From the NCBI RefSeq assembly GCF_009807095.1, contig NZ_WUCC01000004.1, forward strand, positions 248,001-312,000: a stretch of 64,000 nt of DNA. The letters run 5' to 3'. This document shows positions 19,801 through 26,050 of this stretch, in pieces; within the stretch, counting starts at the first letter, position 1, and each line of letters opens with the position of its first letter. Made by a program: the position numbers and the translations under genes. Source of the DNA: Rathayibacter sp. VKM Ac-2754. GTDB taxonomy: Bacteria; Actinomycetota; Actinomycetes; Actinomycetales; Microbacteriaceae. The notes under the pieces were generated by a model. That model made no database searches. It was not told the DNA's origin and saw only the letters and a list, made by a program, of their open reading frames with translations.

Positions 19801-19887
19801 GCGTCGATGGTGGCGAGTGCACCTGCGAGCCGGCGATGACGCGCGACTCGCGGCGTCACAAAGCGACGGCCGTCGTGCTGACCGCAC

Positions 19888-19959
19888 AACCCGAATCACG
19901 ACGTGCGATAATTCGGGTTGAGCCCATAACCCGAATTGACGATGCCGCTGATTCGGGTT
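19888..19959. promoter_or_regulatory. two tandem 32-bp inverted repeats upstream of the Fic gene
   Basis: AACCCGAAT occurs at 19888-19896 and 19928-19936, its complement ATTCGGGTT at 19911-19919 and 19951-19959. This gives two inverted repeats with 14-base centres, repeated with an exact 40-base period. The last arm ends 15 bases before the Fic ATG. Likely operator, perhaps for the Fic protein's own winged-helix domain. Confidence 0.7.
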
Positions 19960-19974
19960 CTCGAAAGGAGCCGC

Positions 19975-21180
19975 ATGACCTTCGAGTGGACGGCGCACGA
20001 GTACGAGACGCGCCCGTGGAGGCAGGTGTCCCGTGCCGGCTCCCGGGCCGACCGAATGCTCAGCGAGGTCGTCGTCTCGCTGCCTCCCCTGATCGCGGCG
20101 TCCTCATGGGTGGCGCCCCCGTCCTCCCGGCCGGCCCTCGACGCCGCCGCGCGGGCGATCATCACTCTGGATGCCGGATCCGGAAGCCGGCTCGGAGCAC
20201 TCGGCCGGCTCCTCATCCGGACCGAGGCCGTCTCCTCCTCGAAGATCGAGGACGAGAACGCGAGCCTCGACGACTACGCCCGCGCCACGGTCGGCATCAG
20301 GGCGAATGCGAGTGCCACGTCGATGGTCGCGGCAGCCGAGGCGCTGACCGGCATGGTCGACGCAGCCGGCAGCACGGGCCTGATCGACGAGGTCTCGATC
20401 TTCGCTGCCCATCGAGTCCTGATGGCCGACGACCCGGTGGACGACCGGTATGCCGGGGCCTACCGGTCGATGCAGAACTGGATCGGGGGAAGCGACCACT
20501 CGCCACGCGATGCAGTGCACGTCCCGCCCCCAGCAGAGATCGTCCCGGCGCTCATGGCCGATCTGATCGCATTCTCGAACCGGAGCGACCTCGACCCGAT
20601 AGTGCAGGCGGCGATCGCGCACGCGCAGTTCGAGTCCATCCATCCCTTCACCGATGGCAACGGCAGGATCGGTCGAGCGCTGATCAATGCGATCCTCCGG
20701 CGCCGGGGTCTGACGACGACGACGGTGGTGCCGGTGGCGTCGGCGCTGGTCGCCGATCGCGAACGCTACTTCTCTCTCGTGAACGGCTATCGGGAGGGGG
20801 CGCTCGCGCCGTTCGTCGACGAGCTCGCCCGCGCCTGCGTCGTGGCGGCGCCGGAGGCCATGCGGACGGCCGCCTCGCTCGAGGAGCTCCCGGCCGCCTG
20901 GGCGGCTGCGGTCCGGCCCCGTGCGGGCAGTGCCGCGGACCTCCTGCTCCGGGGCCTCCTCGACCATCCGATCCTCACGACCGCCCGGGCGCTCGAGATC
21001 ACCGGACGCGTGCCCTCGAGCGTCGGTGCGGCTCTGCGCCAGCTGGTCGATGCGCAGGTGCTCGCTCCTCTGACCGAGCGGAGGAGGGACCAGGTCTGGG
21101 TCGCCGCCGACATTCTGGACGAGCTGGCCGATCTGGAGGACCGCATCGGCACCGCGATGCTCGCGGCATCGGACGCCTGA
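19975..21180 (+). CDS. Fic-domain protein with C-terminal DNA-binding-like domain
   Basis: 401 residues; ATG chosen on AAAGGAG 5 bases upstream, in preference to an ATG 39 bases earlier inside the operator. Catalytic loop HPFTDGNGRIGRALI (about 221-235) is complete: His, Asp, the phosphate-binding GNGR. An N-terminal inhibitory helix is visible as SSSKIEDENASLDDYARA (class II pattern S-x-x-x-E), so AMP transfer should be held off by Glu. The C-terminus (about 325-401, ILTTARALEITGRVPSSVGA, ALRQLVDAQVLAPLTERRRD) is a winged helix. The flap GAYRSMQNWIGGSDHSPRDA matches the Fic substrate-docking hairpin. Probable self-regulated AMP-transferase; its target protein is unknown. Confidence 0.9.
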   Translation: MTFEWTAHEYETRPWRQVSRAGSRADRMLSEVVVSLPPLIAASSWVAPPSSRPALDAAARAIITLDAGSGSRLGALGRLLIRTEAVSSSKIEDENASLDDYARATVGIRANASATSMVAAAEALTGMVDAAGSTGLIDEVSIFAAHRVLMADDPVDDRYAGAYRSMQNWIGGSDHSPRDAVHVPPPAEIVPALMADLIAFSNRSDLDPIVQAAIAHAQFESIHPFTDGNGRIGRALINAILRRRGLTTTTVVPVASALVADRERYFSLVNGYREGALAPFVDELARACVVAAPEAMRTAASLEELPAAWAAAVRPRAGSAADLLLRGLLDHPILTTARALEITGRVPSSVGAALRQLVDAQVLAPLTERRRDQVWVAADILDELADLEDRIGTAMLAASDA

Positions 21181-21197
21181 CCGAGACCGACGCCGGC

Positions 21198-21278
21198 ACC
21201 TCCGGCTCGTCGGATCACCTTCGGCTCGTCGAAGTCGTCCGATCCTGCGAGCCGAACGCGATTCTGCGAGCCGGAGGT
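21198..21278. repeat. 81-bp nested palindromic repeat, copy 3
   Basis: Outer arms 21198-21209 and 21267-21278, inner arms TTCGGCTCG 21220-21228 and CGAGCCGAA 21248-21256, with the same offsets (22 and 50 bases from the start) as the other two copies. It lies between the convergent Fic and esterase genes. Confidence 0.9.
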
Positions 21279-21292
21279 CGGCCGGGCGCGGG

Positions 21293-22276
21293 CTACGCCA
21301 GCGCGCGCGCCAGGAAGCGCACGTGCTCGGCCGACTGGAACGCCTCGCCGTTCTCGTGCCCGTTGAAGGGATAGACGCGGATCTCGCGCGGCCCGGAGTA
21401 GCGGTTGTAGGACGCGTAGACCGTCGACGGCGGGCAGATGTCGTCGAGCAGTCCGACCGAGAACATCGCCGGCACCTCGGCGTGCGGGGCGAACGAGGTC
21501 CCGTCGAAGTAGGCGAGGGTGTCGAACACGAACGACTCGGAGCCGCGGTGGGTGCGCAGGTAGCGCCCGACCTCGCCGTAGGGCATCGTGTCGATGATCC
21601 GCACCGCGTGGCTCATGTGGCTGAGGAACGGCACATCGATGATCGCCGCCCGCGCCGACGACGACTCGCCCAGCAGCCCGAGGATGCCGGCGACGGCGAG
21701 GCAGATCCCGCCGCCCTGGCTGCCGCCCGAGATCGCGACGCGCGAGGGATCGACGGCCGGGTGCGCGCGCAGCACGTCGAGCGCGCGGACCGCGTCGGTG
21801 AAGACGCGGCGGTAGTAGTAGTCGTCGGGCGACTCGATGCCCTGCGTCATGAACCCGGTCGCCCGCGGACCGCTGCCGACGGGGTCGGGCGTGACTCCGG
21901 TGCGGTGGCCGGAGCCCTGACCGCGGGTGTCCATCACGAGGTGCGCGTAGCCCGCGGCGCTCAGGGCCGTCCACTCGTCGAGGAGGCCGCGCCCGCCGCC
22001 GTAGCCGATGTAGGTGACCACGGCGGGGAGGGGGCCCTCGATGCCGCGCGGGAGGATCAGCCAGCCGCGGATCGGGTGGCCGCCGAACCCGGAGTAGGTC
22101 ACGTCGTAGGTGTCGAGCAGTGCGTAGCCCGCGTCGACCGCTTCGAAGCGCGGCTCGGTCGCGCTCGCGCGCGCCTCGGCGACCGTCGACCGCCAGAACT
22201 CGGCGAAGCCCTCGGGCACGGGCAGGTCCGGGACGTACTGCTCGAGGAGCTCGAGCGGGAGGTCGAACTGCGGCAT
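21293..22276 (-). CDS. acetyl-xylan esterase / cephalosporin-C deacetylase family (CE7)
   Basis: 327 residues, the usual CE7 length. The start MPQFDLPLELLEQYVPDLPV then PEGFAEFW is diagnostic. The catalytic triad is visible as nucleophile Ser in ISGGSQGGG (about 185-193), Asp in LLDDICPPST (about 273) and His in NGHENG (about 305); the oxyanion Tyr is in VTYIGYGGGRGL, and the RGQG motif in MDTRGQGSG. It is cytoplasmic (no signal peptide) and removes acetyl groups from imported oligosaccharides. Stands alone but fits the plant-polymer theme of the window. Confidence 0.93.
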   Translation of the reverse strand: MPQFDLPLELLEQYVPDLPVPEGFAEFWRSTVAEARASATEPRFEAVDAGYALLDTYDVTYSGFGGHPIRGWLILPRGIEGPLPAVVTYIGYGGGRGLLDEWTALSAAGYAHLVMDTRGQGSGHRTGVTPDPVGSGPRATGFMTQGIESPDDYYYRRVFTDAVRALDVLRAHPAVDPSRVAISGGSQGGGICLAVAGILGLLGESSSARAAIIDVPFLSHMSHAVRIIDTMPYGEVGRYLRTHRGSESFVFDTLAYFDGTSFAPHAEVPAMFSVGLLDDICPPSTVYASYNRYSGPREIRVYPFNGHENGEAFQSAEHVRFLARALA

Positions 22277-22446
22277 CAGGTCTCCTTCTGGCGGGGCGGC
22301 GACGGTGCGCGCCCTCTGTCGACGTCGAACGCTCGAAACTACCGCAGAAAGCGCTATCCCGGATCGCCGCAGCGGGCGAGCCTGGACGCGCCGTGGGAGA
22401 AGGCGGGGAGCCGGAATGCCTCGCCGGCACACGCGTTGGCCTCGGT

Positions 22447-23088
22447 ATGACGACGTACGGAATCATCGGAGCAGGACACATCGGCAGCCAGATCGCGCGC
22501 GCGGTCATCGGCCTCGGGGACGAGGTCGTGATCGCCAACTCGCGCGGTCCCGAGACGCTCGCCGACCTCATCGCGGAGCTCGGCCCGAAGGCGCGCGCGG
22601 CGACGGCGCAGGAGGCGGCGGAGGCCGCCGAGATCGCGGTCGTGACGGTGCCGCTGAAGGCGCTCGACGCGATCCCGGTCGAGCCGCTCGCCGGCAAGAT
22701 CGTGCTCGACACGAACAACTACTACTTCGAGCGGGACGGGCGGATCGAGGCGCTCGACAAGGGCGAGACCACCGTCAACGAGATGCTGCAGGAGCGGCTC
22801 CCCGAGTCGAAGGTGGTGAAGGCCTTCAACCACATCACGGCGGCCGACATCACGACCACCGGGACGCCGGCGCGCACCCCCGACCGCCGCGCGCTGGCGA
22901 CCTCCAGCGACTACCCCGAGGCGATCCACTTCGTGACCGACCTCTACGACCGCCTCGGCTTCGACACCGTCGCGATCACTCCGCTGAACGAGTCGTGGCG
23001 CGTCGAGCGCGACCGCCCGGCCTACGGGGTGCGCCAGAACCACGACGAGCTCGTCGCGAACCTCGCGAAGGCTCCGCGCACGGTCTGA
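22447..23088 (+). CDS. NADPH-dependent F420-reductase-like oxidoreductase
   Basis: 213 residues. N-terminal Rossmann motif YGIIGAGHIGSQIARAV (about 4-20), then VIANSRGPETLADLIAELG, the recognition loop of the NADP-oxidoreductase/F420-dependent family, VVTVPLKALDAIP, IVLDTNNYYFERDGRIEALD and VVKAFNHITAADI. This family transfers hydride between NADPH and a deazaflavin or other acceptor. No good ribosome site precedes ATG at 22447. The substrate is uncertain; several family members act on small ketones. Confidence 0.85.
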   Translation: MTTYGIIGAGHIGSQIARAVIGLGDEVVIANSRGPETLADLIAELGPKARAATAQEAAEAAEIAVVTVPLKALDAIPVEPLAGKIVLDTNNYYFERDGRIEALDKGETTVNEMLQERLPESKVVKAFNHITAADITTTGTPARTPDRRALATSSDYPEAIHFVTDLYDRLGFDTVAITPLNESWRVERDRPAYGVRQNHDELVANLAKAPRTV

Positions 23089-23102
23089 CGCACGACGAGG
23101 AG

Positions 23103-23130
23103 GGGGCGGTGCCGGGAGGCGCCGCCCCTT
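23103..23130 (+). terminator. hairpin terminator after the oxidoreductase gene
   Basis: 11-bp stem (23103-23113 with 23118-23128, one G-T pair), GGGA loop, followed by TTCTCT. Confidence 0.8.
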
Positions 23131-23149
23131 CTCTGTGTCGCGCCACCGG

Positions 23150-23163
23150 TATGCGAATGCATA
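23150..23163. promoter_or_regulatory. palindrome TATGC-GAAT-GCATA upstream of the HTH gene
   Basis: Perfect 5-bp arms around GAAT, in a locally AT-richer stretch 31 bases before the HTH start codon; plausible autoregulatory operator at the promoter of the HTH-nucleotidyltransferase pair. Confidence 0.5.
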
Positions 23164-23194
23164 ACAGCTCGGTACTCTGGCCACGGAGGTACTG

Positions 23195-23752
23195 ATGACA
23201 CTGATCCGCGCCATGAGGAACGCCCGCGTGCAGAACGGCTGGAGTCTACGGAAGGCCGCCGCGAAGAGCGGGCTGGCCGCCCCCAACCTCTCGGCGATCG
23301 AGACGGGGCGGCGCGGCGCGACCGTCGGCACACTCGAGCGCGTCGCCGAATCGCTCGGCCTCGTGTTCGTGCCCGTGCAGTCCGGAGGACGCGCCACTGT
23401 CGCCGACGCGGTCGAGTCGATCAGGGGGCAGGACGACAGCACGGCCTACCGCGTCCTGATCCAGGTCGCCGACGATCTCTCGGCGGTCGAGCCCTTCGTG
23501 CGCGCGCTTCTCGCCGCCGAGCGCCCCGCTGCGGTGTCGCCTCGGTGGGACGCGGCAGTGGCGGGGATCGTCGAGTGGCGGCTCGCCGCCGTCGGGCTGC
23601 CCTCTCCCGCCTGGGTCGTCGAGACGGCGGGCGACGTCGGATGGCGGTGGGTGCCCTCCTCCGGCCCCCTCCCCGTGCGGACCGACCGGGTTCCCGCGCC
23701 GCTTCTGCGTCGCGGCGTCCTCCTCGAGGCCGATGAGCTGGTGTCGGTGTGA
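23195..23752 (+). CDS. XRE-type helix-turn-helix protein, antitoxin-like
   Basis: 185 residues with GGAGG 5 bases upstream. An XRE helix-turn-helix fills residues 1-60: MRNARVQNGWSLRKAAAKSG, LAAPNLSAIETGRRGATVGT, LERVAESLGLVFV. The remaining 120 residues have no family I recognise (helical VADAVESIRGQDDSTAYRVL, then a W-rich strand region VGWRWVPSS). Its stop overlaps the GTG of the nucleotidyltransferase-like gene (GTGTGA), a coupling typical of antitoxin-toxin pairs. Autoregulation through the palindrome at 23150 is likely. Confidence 0.7.
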   Translation: MTLIRAMRNARVQNGWSLRKAAAKSGLAAPNLSAIETGRRGATVGTLERVAESLGLVFVPVQSGGRATVADAVESIRGQDDSTAYRVLIQVADDLSAVEPFVRALLAAERPAAVSPRWDAAVAGIVEWRLAAVGLPSPAWVVETAGDVGWRWVPSSGPLPVRTDRVPAPLLRRGVLLEADELVSV

Positions 23753-24342
23753 CCGCGAGGCAGGTTCTTCTCGACCGGGACGCGATCGTCGACGGCCTCC
23801 GTGAGCTGGTTCGGGAGCTTCGCAGGCGCGACGCCCCGGCGCGCATCAGCATCGTCGGGGGCGCAGCCATCGCACTCACGATCACGGCCGAGCGGCGAGC
23901 GACGGTGGACGTCGACGGACCGATGGTCCCCGCCGAGCACATCCGGGCTGCCGCCCGAGATGTCGCACGACGCCGCGGATGGCGCGACGACTGGATCAAC
24001 GATGCCGCGGCGATCTTCCTCCCCTCCGGCCTCGGCACCCGATCCGCGGTCTGGACGATCCTTCACGACGAGGGTGACGTGGTGGTCGAGGTCGCCTCGC
24101 CCGAGACCCTCCTCGCGATGAAGCTCCATGCCGCGCAGCACCGAGGCAACCGAGAGGCGGAGGATCTCTCCGCGCTGCTCGCCGTCTGCGACGTCACGTC
24201 CGTCAGTGAGGCTGAGGAGCTGTACGCGGCCCACTATCCGGGCGATGATCTCTCGGAGCGGACGTCGGATCTCGTCGACCAGCTCCTCCGGAGACCGCGT
24301 GCTGCGATCACCAGACCAGGGGCGCCCGACCTCTCGATGTGA
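23749..24342 (+). CDS. nucleotidyltransferase-like protein (DUF6036/AbiEii-like), possible toxin
   Basis: 197 residues from GTG. Residues 34-65 read ISIVGGAAIALTITAERRAT VDVDG in two runs: a GG-x-A-x-x-L segment and then D-x-D, the minimal core of MNT-type transferases. Further on are LLAMKLHAAQHRGNREAEDL (about 124-143), the K-x-x-A-x-x-x-R...D-L pattern found in AbiEii/DUF6036-type proteins, and a helical C-terminus. The T of the usual xTxDxD core is kept. Coupled to the HTH gene, it may form a type IV or nucleotidyltransferase toxin-antitoxin unit; the assignment is by pattern and not firm. Confidence 0.6.
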   Translation: MTARQVLLDRDAIVDGLRELVRELRRRDAPARISIVGGAAIALTITAERRATVDVDGPMVPAEHIRAAARDVARRRGWRDDWINDAAAIFLPSGLGTRSAVWTILHDEGDVVVEVASPETLLAMKLHAAQHRGNREAEDLSALLAVCDVTSVSEAEELYAAHYPGDDLSERTSDLVDQLLRRPRAAITRPGAPDLSM

Positions 24343-24429
24343 CCGGGTGCTGTCGGAGGCGGCTGCGATAGTGGAGGGAGACCACCGCACACCGCGAGCC
24401 CGCCGGCTCCGAGAGGAGAGGTCTGCTCC

Positions 24430-26028
24430 ATGGCTTCAGAATCCCGCTCCACCGCGCCACGACGCGCACCATCACGCCCGGCCCTGTCCCGACGCAGTGT
24501 CGTCGTGGGGCTGTCGGTCCTGCCGCTGCTGAGCGGCTGCACTTTCGACGCGCCCGAGCCTGCGGCGTCGTCGGACGCGCCGCGCACCCGCACCGCCGCG
24601 CCGGGCGGGCCCGTGGCGCTCGCCGCCGATTCCGTCGCCGCGAGCGCACTGCTCTTCACCGAGGCGCCGCTCGTCGTGGTCGTCGAGGACGTGCCCGCGT
24701 CGGTGCTCCTCGCCGCGCAGCTCGGGATCGCGTGGGGCGTGCCGCTGCTCGTCGAGACCGCGGGCCCGACCCTCGCCGATGAGCTCGCGCGGCTCGGAAC
24801 GCGCCGCATCGTCGCGGTCGGGGCCGTCGCCGACCCGGGCGAGGGCGTCGAGGTCGTGCGCTCGGCCGCCGATCCCGCGGCCCTCGAGGAGGCGACCGGC
24901 ATCGTCGTCGCCGATCTCGACCTCGACGCCCTCGCCTCCTTCTCGCCGGGAACGCCCGGCGAGCCGCCGTTCGGCGAGCTGCCCGGCCGGGCCGACGCGC
25001 TCGTGGGAGTGGCGGCTCTCGCGCAGCCCGTCGACTCGGATGTCGCCGCTCTCGCCACTGCGCGGGCCGCGGGCGTGCTCGTGACGCTCGTCGAGGCCGC
25101 CGACCTGCTCGCCTCGGGAGCCGCGGTGACCGCGATCGCCGGCGCGCGCGCCTCCTGCACCCTGCTGCTCGGCCCGGGGCTCGCGACGCAGCCCGCGCCC
25201 GAGTGGTCGGTGCGCGCCGCCGCGACCGGCTGGCAGCTGCCGGGCGGCGGTCAGCGCCTCTTCGGCGGCCACCTGTTCGTCGCGATCTACGGCACCCCGG
25301 GCGCTCCGGTGCTCGGGGTCCTCGGTGAGCAGGGACTCGCCGCGACGATCGAGCGCGCCGCCGCCGTCGCCGAGCCGTACCGGTCGCTCACCGAGCTGCA
25401 GGTGGTGCCGAGCCTCGAGATCATCACCACGGTGGCGGCGGGCAGCGCGGGCGACGACGGCGACTACTCCAACGAGCTGTCCGCGGACGGGATCCGCCCC
25501 TACATCGACGCCGCGGCCGAGGCCGGGATGTACGTGGTGCTCGATCTGCAGCCGGGTCGCTCCGACTTCCTGACCCAGGCGAAGGCCTACGAGGAGCTGC
25601 TGCGGCTGCCGAACGTCGGGCTCGCGCTCGATCCCGAGTGGCGACTGCTGCCCGACCAGGTGCCGCTCGCGCAGATCGGCCGGGTCGAGGCCGCCGAGGT
25701 CGACAGCGTGTCGGAGTGGCTCGCCGACCTCGTGCAGGCCGAGGGGCTGCCGCCGAAGATGTTCGTGCTGCACCAGTTCCGCTCGTCGATGCTGCAGGAC
25801 CGCGCGAGCATCCGCCGCGACCGGCCGGAGCTCGAGTTCCTGATCCACGTCGACGGGCAGGGCGGGCAGCCCGACAAGCAGGCGACGTGGGAGGCGCTGC
25901 ACGAGGGGGCTCCGGAGGGCATCGCCTGGGGATGGAAGAACTTCTACGACGAGGACCTGCCGATGCTGACCCCGGCCGAGACGATGGCCGAGGTCGCACC
26001 GCTGCCGGATCTGATCACCTACCAGTAG
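24430..26028 (+). CDS. secreted lipoprotein with cell-wall-binding-2-like domain
   Basis: 532 residues. The leader SRRSVVVGLSVLPLLSGCTF has a twin-Arg pair and lipobox LSGC (Cys about 37). Residues about 60-290 repeat the logic of CW_binding_2 domains: ASVLLAAQLGIAWGVPLLVE, then LADELARLGTRRIVAVGAVA. The C-terminal half (about 300-532) is a conserved-looking, barrel-like region with LEIITTVAAGSAGDDGDYSN, YVVLDLQPGRSDFLTQAKAY, ALDPEWRL and FLIHVDGQGGQPDKQ; I cannot assign an enzyme family, though the Asp/Glu-rich strand ends suggest a glycosidase-like fold. Alone and convergent with the GH105 gene. Confidence 0.6.
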   Translation: MASESRSTAPRRAPSRPALSRRSVVVGLSVLPLLSGCTFDAPEPAASSDAPRTRTAAPGGPVALAADSVAASALLFTEAPLVVVVEDVPASVLLAAQLGIAWGVPLLVETAGPTLADELARLGTRRIVAVGAVADPGEGVEVVRSAADPAALEEATGIVVADLDLDALASFSPGTPGEPPFGELPGRADALVGVAALAQPVDSDVAALATARAAGVLVTLVEAADLLASGAAVTAIAGARASCTLLLGPGLATQPAPEWSVRAAATGWQLPGGGQRLFGGHLFVAIYGTPGAPVLGVLGEQGLAATIERAAAVAEPYRSLTELQVVPSLEIITTVAAGSAGDDGDYSNELSADGIRPYIDAAAEAGMYVVLDLQPGRSDFLTQAKAYEELLRLPNVGLALDPEWRLLPDQVPLAQIGRVEAAEVDSVSEWLADLVQAEGLPPKMFVLHQFRSSMLQDRASIRRDRPELEFLIHVDGQGGQPDKQATWEALHEGAPEGIAWGWKNFYDEDLPMLTPAETMAEVAPLPDLITYQ

Positions 26029-26029
26029 C

Positions 26030-26050
26030 GGTCGTCAGCCCCGGACGACC
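26030..26050. terminator. short hairpin between convergent genes
   Basis: GGTCGTC (26030-26036) pairs with GACGACC (26044-26050), loop of 7, just after the lipoprotein stop and covering the end of the GH105 gene. Confidence 0.45.
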
